Made by a program: the position numbers and the translations under genes. A DNA stretch of 64,000 nt, taken from NCBI GenBank assembly GCA_902791475.1, contig CADAWC010000010.1:31395-95394 (forward strand), given 5' to 3'. Source of the DNA: Fibrobacter succinogenes (lineage in GTDB: Bacteria > Fibrobacterota > Fibrobacteria > Fibrobacterales > Fibrobacteraceae). Positions 46,301 through 53,218 of the stretch are shown piece after piece. Every line of letters begins with the position of its first letter. Position 1 is the stretch's first letter. The notes under the pieces are model-generated. The model did not search any database and had not been told where the DNA came from. It saw nothing but the letters and a program-made list of their open reading frames with translations.

Positions 46301-49300
46301 CTTCACAGGGCATGCCGGGGTAGTCCTTTTCTTCGTAGTTTGTACGAGAATGCGGTATCCAGCTCCAGTCGCCAGGATTTTCGTCAAGCGCTTCTTGGCT
46401 GGTGAGGTCGGTAACCCAGTGCCACTTGTTGTCGATGTCAGAATGGCAGTAGAACTTCTTGTTCAGTGGCGGAATGTCAAGCGGATCGTCCTGACCCACG
46501 GCACGGATACGTGCGACAAAGAGCACGTCTATGCGGAAACGGCTTGATGATTTAATGACTGTTGGACCGAGAGGAATCGGGAAGTACCATTGCCAGGTCT
46601 TGGTCTTTTCGTCGTAGGTGTCTTCAATCTTGACCGGACGAACATGACGGAAGCCTTCGTTCAACTGAGCGAGTGTTTCTTCGTCGCAAGGACCATTGAA
46701 GCCGCCTTCGTCATAGGCTTGGCAGATGTCGGTACGGATAGCGACGTCATCGTAGAGGTCGTCGTCACCGCGCATGTACATACGGACTGTCAGGCTATCA
46801 AATGCTCTTGCTTCGTTGTTGATGATATTCATGTTAATAGCTGGTTTGCCTGCCCATTCATACTGGTATGTTCTCACGCTGAAGTCGTACCATGTGACTG
46901 GTGTTGTAAACTTGAGCAGGTTGCCGTCGTCATCGACGGTAGACTGAGCTCCGTTACTTTCGACCATGAAGTAGTAAGTCGTCTTTTCCTTGAGGCCGCC
47001 AATCTTTACGTAGTGGAACTGCGTCGGGATGCCAGACACGTCTGCGTTACCAACGCCCGAATTGTAGGCGAATTCGTTGGCGCTTGAGTGGGGCTTTGTA
47101 TCCCAGTAAATCTTGGATTCGTATTCGCCGTTCGGGGTGTACCACATGATTTCGGCACTGTCGCCGCTAATGTTACAGACGGTCACGTTTTGAATGTTGG
47201 CGTTTTCAACCGTGCTGAGCGTTGTGAATGTGAACGGCGTCTGAGTGCTGTCGACAAGGAATTTGGTCTTTGTGTTTTCTGGCTTGTAGGCATTTGCGCC
47301 AGTGACATAGAAGTAGTAGGCCGTACCTGGTTTCAAGTCGCGGAGGATGATATCGTGCTGGACACCAGCGCCTTCGCTTGTTGCGTTCAAACTGTACTGG
47401 CCTTCCTGTGTGCCGTAAGAGATTGTTGCTGTGCCGCGCTGGGTAAGCTTGACGGTCACGAGGGCTGAGTCCATGCTCACGTGGCGGATTTCTACGCTGA
47501 TATCTGGAGCGGCTGTCTTATCCACATCCTGTGCGACTAACATTGTGCTTCCGACAAGTGCGGCGGCTGCGTCGATACATACTTCTGATATTTGATAACC
47601 TTCCCAACTTGTGCCACTAGTACCGCCTCTTCCCAGAGGATCCCATGCAACACCTGCTTGAACACCACCCAATAAGGCTCCAACAGGGACCTTGTACGGG
47701 TAACCTGCACCAGGCATGTTTTTGCCTTCGGGGTTTGCTGCACGATGGTGTGGGTGGGCGTCGTTCTTGTCGCCAATACCATAAATAAAGGATATATCCC
47801 ACGGGTTCATGCCTAACATGTAGTTCAGCTGGTTGATGCCCAACTGGAACATTTCTGTCGATTTCCAGTTCTGAGCTCCGTTCTGCGGAAGTTTTACACC
47901 TTCCAAATCCTTTGTTACATCAGCGTAGGTCAAGACGTCAATGGTATTTCCCAACTGGTATCGGTTGTAAATCCAAGGCTGTTGTGTCTTCATGGTGTAC
48001 CACAAAGGTTCGTACTTGACGGTTCCGTCAGAAGTCCATCCTCCGCCTTTAGGCAATACGATTGATTCCGATGCTCCATCTGTGTATGAAACTGCAGAAA
48101 CGTTAGTGCTCATTGTGTAAGCAATGTCTTCTGCATATTCTAGGCGCCTGTTGTTGTCGATGCCGTAAGAGGCTGCTGTTGCTTCATCTTTAAGAATCAA
48201 TTTGTAGAAAGCATAGAGAGCATAGGTAAAGGTGCTTGCCCAGTCCGTGTTTGCTCCGTCCTTAAAGAAACCGGCTTGCTTGAAGGTGAACCAACCACCG
48301 CGGAAGAATCCTTGAGGGTTGCTATACGCAAAGTCTAACTTGCTTTGACCACCTCTCAAAGCGGGATTTTCAGCGATATCGTAAAGGTAGGTTGTGTCAT
48401 GTGTGGCGTAGAGGAGAGCCACAGCTGCCAAAGCCATATCGTCATGGTAAACGGTAGAACCGCTATATGCGGGTGTGTTTACTATTGGGTCTGTGTTATT
48501 CTTGAATTTTTTGCCTGTCGCTAAATCCTTACTGAAGTCGTACATCTTTATAGCGACTTCCAAACAGCTATCTGCGAAGGCTTTATATTCCGGATATTCG
48601 GAGAACATCTTACCTACGATAGCCATGCTGGCTGCAGTTTCACCACCGACACTAGAACCAATTTCTCCAAGACGAACAGCTCTTGCTGCTGGACCGCCTC
48701 TATCGGTTGCGGATGCAGAACCATCAACAGGCAACAAATCCTGATTTTCAGGTTGGCCCCACCAACCATGGTCGGGACCGAAGCTGCCCACAGAAAGTGC
48801 CATGTCGTCAATCACGCCCTTGGCTCGAGCGTAAGCTTTCAAAACGAAGTCAGCACCGTGTTTTGCTTCGCGGAGCATGTCGGGAATACCGTCCGTATTG
48901 ACGGTTTCGCCCTGGTTATAGGCATAGACGTCCATGTCTGCATTGGGGTTTGTTGCTGCCATCACAGCGGCAACAGCCGTGGCATACATTTGGGTTTGGG
49001 ATTCCTTCAGGTGGTCTCCACAGTCATAATAGCCACCAGCGAGTGTTCCTGCCAATTCCGGATGGTACTCACCTCTGGCTTCGGCTTTACCAACGACTAC
49101 TCCACCTGCACCGTCCTTGGTATGGGAGGGTTTTCCTTTGCGGAACCAGGATTCTGCGTACCCACTACGGTTGATGCCGTAGAACTTGAGGGCCGCATTG
49201 CGGACCATGGAGTAAACTTCATCGCTTACAATGAATGTACTTGAAATTTCGTTACCGACTTTAATGCGAAGTCGGGTTTTGGTAGGTACACCTGCTGGAA

Positions 49301-49829
49301 TATTTCCGATTAGGATTGTCCCTGTCGGACCTTTAAAATTGATCTCGTAACGCAGCTTATCGTTGGTGGCTGCGTTGGTGCCTGCAACAATACGCCAACT
49401 CGATGAGGTTGTTTTTGTGCTAGGCTTGAAGGTTCCTTTGACGGCTGGAGACAGCGATTTGCCGTTGACATCGACAACTTCGAACGATTCAGCAGTACCT
49501 ACGTAGAAGAACTGCTTTTCTGGATCTTTCTCGAGATATCCCGCCTGATTGACACGAATGGGGGATATGTGCATGTTCATGGCATCTAAGTATGCCTGAT
49601 TCAGTGTGTCGGGAACAAATGCGTTGGGAGCGTACTGTGGTGGAGTAAGCTTCTTTGGCAGCATGTTCTTTTTCTTGGTGACCGAAGTGTCGAAGTATTT
49701 GAAAACGGTCGAATCCCACGTCAAAGGGAACGTGGGGCGAATCAAGTCATAAGGAGTGGGTTGTTCTTGTTGTGCTGCGACCATAGAGGTGGCTGCACAC
49801 AATGCTAACAGGTACTTCTTGATACTCAC
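43371..49829 (-). CDS. Giant family 9 glycoside hydrolase (endoglucanase), 2152 aa
   Basis: GTG at 49829 has AGGAG six bases upstream. A signal peptide (to about AAQQ, residue 20) precedes the Ig-like CelD_N domain (ISPIRVNQAGYLEKDPEKQ) and the GH9 catalytic domain at about 205-770. GGYYDCGDHLKES carries the catalytic-base Asp pair, HPHHRAANPEG the His motif and ISEVCIDAAAAL the catalytic Glu. Fn3 domains (about 780-980), a CBM3-like sandwich with CHSDIDNKWHW, and a chain of Ig/SbsA-like domains follow. The C-terminal module contains IGTGAYIAKFDF and ends TKTLGFKRRK. It is a secreted cellulose-degrading enzyme, and among the longest GH9 proteins I would expect. A terminator-like hairpin in its leader suggests conditional expression. 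Confidence 0.92.
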   Translation of the reverse strand: MSIKKYLLALCAATSMVAAQQEQPTPYDLIRPTFPLTWDSTVFKYFDTSVTKKKNMLPKKLTPPQYAPNAFVPDTLNQAYLDAMNMHISPIRVNQAGYLEKDPEKQFFYVGTAESFEVVDVNGKSLSPAVKGTFKPSTKTTSSSWRIVAGTNAATNDKLRYEINFKGPTGTILIGNIPAGVPTKTRLRIKVGNEISSTFIVSDEVYSMVRNAALKFYGINRSGYAESWFRKGKPSHTKDGAGGVVVGKAEARGEYHPELAGTLAGGYYDCGDHLKESQTQMYATAVAAVMAATNPNADMDVYAYNQGETVNTDGIPDMLREAKHGADFVLKAYARAKGVIDDMALSVGSFGPDHGWWGQPENQDLLPVDGSASATDRGGPAARAVRLGEIGSSVGGETAASMAIVGKMFSEYPEYKAFADSCLEVAIKMYDFSKDLATGKKFKNNTDPIVNTPAYSGSTVYHDDMALAAVALLYATHDTTYLYDIAENPALRGGQSKLDFAYSNPQGFFRGGWFTFKQAGFFKDGANTDWASTFTYALYAFYKLILKDEATAASYGIDNNRRLEYAEDIAYTMSTNVSAVSYTDGASESIVLPKGGGWTSDGTVKYEPLWYTMKTQQPWIYNRYQLGNTIDVLTYADVTKDLEGVKLPQNGAQNWKSTEMFQLGINQLNYMLGMNPWDISFIYGIGDKNDAHPHHRAANPEGKNMPGAGYPYKVPVGALLGGVQAGVAWDPLGRGGTSGTSWEGYQISEVCIDAAAALVGSTMLVAQDVDKTAAPDISVEIRHVSMDSALVTVKLTQRGTATISYGTQEGQYSLNATSEGAGVQHDIILRDLKPGTAYYFYVTGANAYKPENTKTKFLVDSTQTPFTFTTLSTVENANIQNVTVCNISGDSAEIMWYTPNGEYESKIYWDTKPHSSANEFAYNSGVGNADVSGIPTQFHYVKIGGLKEKTTYYFMVESNGAQSTVDDDGNLLKFTTPVTWYDFSVRTYQYEWAGKPAINMNIINNEARAFDSLTVRMYMRGDDDLYDDVAIRTDICQAYDEGGFNGPCDEETLAQLNEGFRHVRPVKIEDTYDEKTKTWQWYFPIPLGPTVIKSSSRFRIDVLFVARIRAVGQDDPLDIPPLNKKFYCHSDIDNKWHWVTDLTSQEALDENPGDWSWIPHSRTNYEEKDYPGMPCEDKDAGDIDFTVAAENPYVSVYRKDEFIWGYSPSKKEMENKRANYKMDITLDPPFNVSNGSHIDIDQASSIVHVTGKAHVTEGGYITKVWANGVKVSGQAFNDGISLDKWLLNEAGTDIIAKYDVATDMWDLDIPVKMGIGSKKVDITIFAGANPTCETCAENGGCAFENRTYYINFSKGDATASTLVIKDAAGNPIVSPANAEGTTFYIDLMDKDKIKSKATSVDIQIINNKKDDILKVTLTADPANPGHFVGGPITAVNHSKETRNQTSEISFFAGDTIQVVYTDPDDEEDISKQTFYAESKVPTPQTVQAIDTDCDNKADQLKIVFTNKLAEGYPLDSVKYYIEGMADTIKVALTASKYLDMNEIFIPIDTSLIQTNASPSGKITTYVADRGIANAENAKITDGIAPTLTSVSILEKSDDDRSGFDTVLVAFSEPVILSSLSEWPLVISGATAAPTVVGNATTTNNGKSWQFVISGNADKTLVPIGAKASARITDDFNITDQSLNQVNPFGCNPTVPVTLISRPVPVYHAEMIDNEGDGVPDKVYIMFERKLKAKDMFDSIVTVWGNPGITRSFITTADTTGGVIVPKETYWTIRDSVSAPFTVQIDSVTTKDSVNTYSIIEITIPASHAYPYGSTSGENDGNGTVSPLKGAASGFFETTYTLYDKCAPVISSARIIKGLLTVNASEPLTMLETGKYIQRERDEYIPPEKPQGSGRAYLFMYNEKDNVVHAGDRIRLVPQEIGSAYTDKNNNVPTKFNPYIRVTGDDNIRFNVVLTKPVSTPKTNAYVGRPEAAANDAFLTSAVIGGKHNFINANGTLLGQVDSAAYANSGPNFEISVSMPSAAFTTRDGQNMYNIHLKIVMDLYDNLGQYINTYRLDIPQENFANMRNLVDNGTLKLNVEWAAKDNEAPVAKKGNKIGTGAYIAKFDFTAESFCAAKFDETNNDYKATCSEVGAIVEKASDSKTKTLGFKRRK

Positions 49830-49848
49830 AGAGTCTCCTTTTCATAAT

Positions 49849-49877
49849 CAAAAAAGCGGGCAAAACGAGTCTTGCCC
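49849..49877 (-). promoter_or_regulatory. Terminator-like hairpin in the leader of the 2152-residue GH9 gene
   Basis: The minus strand reads GGGCAA, an eight-base loop, TTGCCC, then GCTTTTTTG, about 20 bases before the start codon's AGGAG. No gene lies between it and the upstream promoter region on this strand, so it would act on the cellulase transcript itself, as an attenuator or as an RNA-stabilising 5' hairpin. A second small hairpin, CTCTC-TT-GAGAG, lies just upstream on the same strand. Confidence 0.55.
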
Positions 49878-50309
49878 TCTAATTATATTCTCTCAAGAGA
49901 GTAAAATAGATTATTTATGTAAAAAAGTATTGTGATTTATTCCTTTTTTGTTCTCAAATTATACTCTATTTTTGCTTTTTTTTCTCCGAGTGAAGCATAT
50001 AGGCTCAAATCGTAATTTTTTTTAGTCGAATACAGAAAAAATCAGTTATATTGATAAATTGTTTATGAAAATTTACAAATTTAATTTGTCAATTAAGAAT
50101 GCTTGATTGTTGATTTTATATCTAGCACTTTTTTATTGAGCCTTTATAATTGTAGGATATAATATCTGTAGTTTTTTATTTGTGACGCGTAAGAAAGATT
50201 TAGTGTTAAATTATTTTGTAAAAAATAATTTGTTATAGTTTGTTTTGATGATTGTATGCTATATTGTGCAGCATCTTTTATTCACATAAATAAAAAGGAG
50301 ATAAAGTAA
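49878..50309. other. AT-rich divergent intergenic region
   Basis: This 430-bp stretch separates the GH9 gene (minus) from the subtilisin-like gene (plus). It is far more AT-rich than its surroundings. Probable -10 boxes are TATATT at 50260 on the plus strand and TATAAT near 49965 on the minus strand. No gene or clear repeat is seen. Confidence 0.6.
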
Positions 50310-52004
50310 ATGAATAAATTCGCTGTTACAATGACTGCGGGTGTTTTTGGAGCTTGCATACAAAATTTTGCAGCTGTCGGTCCAACAGTAACGTCTTTTG
50401 CAGATTACTGCCGTAATAGTTACCGCGTAGATCAGCCGACTAAGAAGGTTTCAGCTGTTCTTGTTAACAAAAACGGTTCAACTACATATAAGCTTAATGG
50501 TAGTACCGTTTCTGCAAGTAAGTTCCTTTCTGAAGCAGAAAACTACGAAAAAAATGATAAATCCCGTAATAACTACACCCAGCCTAAAGTTATTAGAAAT
50601 AAAACAAATTATACTTTAAATAAAAATAAGTATAAATATAACGCTGTGCCGGATAAAGGCTCTCACGTTTCTGGCGGTTACAAGGTTGACAATGTTTTTT
50701 ACACAGATGTTGGCTCCCTCAAAAGCGCCATTGGACTTGGCTATGGTGATGTCTGGAATCATGGGGGTAAAGGGGTTAGCGTGCTTCTGATGGGCGAAGG
50801 TATCCCGATGTTGCACTATTCCAATAATGTTATTTCTGGAGGACTTGGCAATTCTCAATACCGTCAGCTTGAAGCTCGTTGGGATTTCAACCGCTATGGA
50901 CAGCTTTTGAATCGTATTGCTCCGGATGCTTGCTATACGGGGTTTGATGTGATGAAATCTCATGAACAAGGCTATCGTCCGCTTTATCCGACCGGAATTC
51001 AGAACAATCCTAAATCTGTAGATGGTGAGGTCTGTGGTCCTTACTATGTTGGTGCTCACATTTATACAAATACATCTTATGCAGAATATAACTCTTACTC
51101 GGATGAAGCTGCTGTTTTAGATGATTTTATCTATAACACGCGTATTATCCAGTTTGCATCGGCCGGTGAAGGAAATAATCCGAATTCCGCTGCTTTTGCA
51201 ACGAATGCAATTACTGTAGGCGGTGTAGATCGTCGAACGGATAATGCTGGTGATTACTATTGGAGAAACGCCATTTATGGACGTAATGGTGCTCAAATTG
51301 TGAAGCCCGAAATTCTCGGCTTCAATCATATCTATCTGAGTGGAGAAAAAACTTACGAATCTGTCAATGCCAAAACCGGTATGAAGGAATATGTAAGTCA
51401 TCCCACAACAGGTAGCAAGAATACGGCTGCAGCAACAATCTTTATGGCTGGTATGGCGGCTGACTTGGTTGCAGCACAGCCTTTCTATAAATGGCATCCC
51501 GAAGTTGTTAAGGCTTTGATGATCACTGCCAGCGTTTACGAAATAAAGAATCCTCGATATGATTCGGATAACATAGACAAGCCTGTTGCAAGTGTCGGTA
51601 CAAAAATTCCGCAGTTCAGAAATATGATGGAAGAAAATGTTTCCAGATATTGGCTTGGTGAACATAACGATCACTTTGTAAATAACAAGATTGAATTCTA
51701 TGAAGATGGCATAGAAAAGAATCAGAAGTATCGTATTGCAATTTCTTGGTTGAACCGTGGTGACTGCAGCATTATGGGCAATGTCCTTCAGCAAAATATG
51801 ACTTTGACGGTTACTGCGTATGACCAGAATGGCAAGAAGTCCAATGTTTACACATCTACGCTCGACAATAGTGGCTATCAGGTTGTTGAATTTACGGCTC
51901 CTGTTTCCGGTAATTATAAAGTGGAAATTACACGTAGTGATCGCGGCTACAACAAGACAGAACGTGTGATTCTCGGTTATAATTGCCACAAAATTCAGTG
52001 GTAA
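50310..52004 (+). CDS. Secreted subtilisin-fold protein without recognisable catalytic triad
   Basis: The 564-residue protein has a signal peptide and an N-terminal propeptide-like region to about residue 140. The middle resembles subtilases in order: DVWNHGGKGVSVLLMGEGI corresponds to the Asp strand, IIQFASAGEGNNPNSAAFAT and AITVGGVDR to the oxyanion region, and KNTAAATIFMAGMAADLVAA to the Ser helix. In each place the expected residue is missing: the Asp position reads MGEG, the oxyanion Asn region reads AGEGNN, and the GTSxAxP motif reads KNTAAAT. No HGTH motif is found; VGAHIY is nearest. A C-terminal jelly-roll (about 450-564) follows. It may be a binding pseudo-protease, or a very divergent active one. 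AAGGAG gives a sound start; the gene is AT-rich relative to its neighbours. Confidence 0.6.
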   Translation: MNKFAVTMTAGVFGACIQNFAAVGPTVTSFADYCRNSYRVDQPTKKVSAVLVNKNGSTTYKLNGSTVSASKFLSEAENYEKNDKSRNNYTQPKVIRNKTNYTLNKNKYKYNAVPDKGSHVSGGYKVDNVFYTDVGSLKSAIGLGYGDVWNHGGKGVSVLLMGEGIPMLHYSNNVISGGLGNSQYRQLEARWDFNRYGQLLNRIAPDACYTGFDVMKSHEQGYRPLYPTGIQNNPKSVDGEVCGPYYVGAHIYTNTSYAEYNSYSDEAAVLDDFIYNTRIIQFASAGEGNNPNSAAFATNAITVGGVDRRTDNAGDYYWRNAIYGRNGAQIVKPEILGFNHIYLSGEKTYESVNAKTGMKEYVSHPTTGSKNTAAATIFMAGMAADLVAAQPFYKWHPEVVKALMITASVYEIKNPRYDSDNIDKPVASVGTKIPQFRNMMEENVSRYWLGEHNDHFVNNKIEFYEDGIEKNQKYRIAISWLNRGDCSIMGNVLQQNMTLTVTAYDQNGKKSNVYTSTLDNSGYQVVEFTAPVSGNYKVEITRSDRGYNKTERVILGYNCHKIQW

Positions 52005-52047
52005 TAGCGAAGTTTGTTTAACGTTTGTTAAATAGGCTTTTTAAGCA

Positions 52048-52082
52048 GAAACACCCTGAAGTTATAGCCTTCGGGGTGTTTC
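52048..52082. terminator. Strong intergenic hairpin after the subtilisin-like gene
   Basis: GAAACACCC (52048-52056) and GGGTGTTTC (52074-52082) pair perfectly, extended by CTGAAG / CTTCGG-like internal pairing. It lies just after the plus-strand gene, and equally just after the relic of a minus-strand gene tail at 52118, so it may serve both directions. Confidence 0.75.
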
Positions 52083-52117
52083 TAATTGTTTTAGAACATG
52101 TAATATGTTCTCGGAAA

Positions 52118-52159
52118 TTACTTTCTTCTTTTGAAGCCAAGAGTCTTGGTCTTCTGTTC
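52118..52159 (-). pseudogene. Relic of a cellulase-type C-terminal tail
   Basis: Thirteen minus-strand codons read EQKTKTLGFKRRK then TAA, matching the last residues of the 2152-residue GH9 protein (SKTKTLGFKRRK). The nucleotide match to 43371-43410 is also close. An in-frame TGA lies directly upstream and no open frame leads in. It is therefore the surviving 3' end of a lost gene or a copied fragment. Confidence 0.7.
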
Positions 52160-52200
52160 TCAAAACGTAATCCGTTTTTGCAAAATTTTGGTATAAAAAA

Positions 52201-52229
52201 AGACCGTCCTTTCTGAATTCGGGCGGTCT
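52201..52229 (-). terminator. Terminator of the alanine-rich protein gene
   Basis: On the minus strand AGACCGCCC and GGACGGTCT form a stem with loop GAATTCAGAAA, followed by TTTTTTT. It lies 34 bp after the gene stop. Confidence 0.8.
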
Positions 52230-52262
52230 CTAAACTTTTGGTAAAGCGTAGAATTGCGCTTA

Positions 52263-52988
52263 TTAGTCCCCAGTGAAGATGATCACGAGAACAGAGGCGA
52301 TGAATGCTGCGGAAACGGCGATGAATTCCCACGGATTGTCCATGACGGCGGACTTGGCGGTGCCGCTGGTTTCCTGAGCAACTTTCTGTTCTTCTTCAGC
52401 CTTTGCCTGAGCTTCAGCTTCAGCAGCCTTCTTTTCTTCTTCTGCCTTAGCGAGAGCGGCGGAGTCAACCGGAGCTTCTTCAGCCTTGGCTTCGAGAACT
52501 TCAGTAGCTTCAGCGGCCTGAGCCTTAGCGGTATCTACGACAGCTTGTGCCTGAGCCTGGGCGGAGTCGGCGGTTGCGGCTGCCTGTGCAGTAGCTGCCT
52601 GTGCGGCGTCAGCGGCCTGAGCCTGCGTTGCTGCAGCTGCTTCTGTTGCCTGAGCCTTAGCGGTGTCGGCTACTGCAGTTGCCTGAGCCTTTGCTGCATC
52701 AGCCGTTGCTGCGGCTTGAGCCTGAGCTGCGTCTGCGGTCTGGGCTGCTGCTGCCTTAGCGTCAGTTGCCTGAGCCTGTGCTGCAGTTGTTGCTTCTGCG
52801 GCCTGAGTCTGAGCAGCGGCAGTGGCTTCAGCGGCCTTCGCCTCTACTGCAGCGGGTGCTTCGGCTGCTTTTTCAACCTTAGCGGCGACGGCCTTCTTTG
52901 CCGTTGCTGCCTTGCTAACCTTCTTTGCTGCCGGAGCTGCAAAAACCATGGCTGCCGAAATCATCGTGGCGAGCAGAATTTTTTTCAT
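52263..52988 (-). CDS. Alanine-rich exported coiled-coil protein with C-terminal membrane helix
   Basis: A signal peptide (about residues 1-18, MKKILLATMISAAMVFAAPA) precedes about 190 residues that are nearly half alanine. The rest are mostly Lys, Glu, Gln, Asp and Thr. The units AAEATAAAQTQ, AADAAQAQAAAT and ADTAKAQATE repeat with about 11-residue spacing, typical of long helical rods. Residues about 190-213 become strongly charged (KAEEEKKAAEAEAQAKAEEE), and a single membrane helix (about 219-238, WEFIAVSAAFIASVLVIIF) ends the protein. It may span the periplasm like an Lpp- or TolA-type rod, but there is no sequence family behind that idea. GAGG precedes the ATG. Confidence 0.75.
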   Translation of the reverse strand: MKKILLATMISAAMVFAAPAAKKVSKAATAKKAVAAKVEKAAEAPAAVEAKAAEATAAAQTQAAEATTAAQAQATDAKAAAAQTADAAQAQAAATADAAKAQATAVADTAKAQATEAAAATQAQAADAAQAATAQAAATADSAQAQAQAVVDTAKAQAAEATEVLEAKAEEAPVDSAALAKAEEEKKAAEAEAQAKAEEEQKVAQETSGTAKSAVMDNPWEFIAVSAAFIASVLVIIFTGD

Positions 52989-53207
52989 CGTTCAATCCTC
53001 TTGGAAAATGAATTTTTTTGTTTCGTTATCAAAAATAATACATCTTCTGTGATTTTGGTCATGGAAAAAGTAAAAAAGTTCAAAAAAAATGTGAAAAAAG
53101 GAGATGAACGGTCGTTTTTGGGGGATAAAGTGGAGATAAAATGGGTGGTTTATTCTCTGGAAAGAATTATTTTTACTGCCGGAAGTAACGAATTAACCCT
53201 TAACCCC

Positions 53208-53213
53208 TATTAT
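53208..53213 (+). promoter_or_regulatory. -10 element five bases before the fumarase start
   Basis: TATTAT, CTACT, ATG. No Shine-Dalgarno sequence lies before the ATG, so a leaderless transcript is again suggested. The -35 side is unclear. Confidence 0.4.
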
Positions 53214-53218
53214 CTACT

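Noticed and set aside
52018..52332. A 104-codon minus-strand frame overlapping the relic and two terminators
   Set aside because: It crosses two strong hairpins and the end of the alanine-rich gene in another frame and has no start signal.
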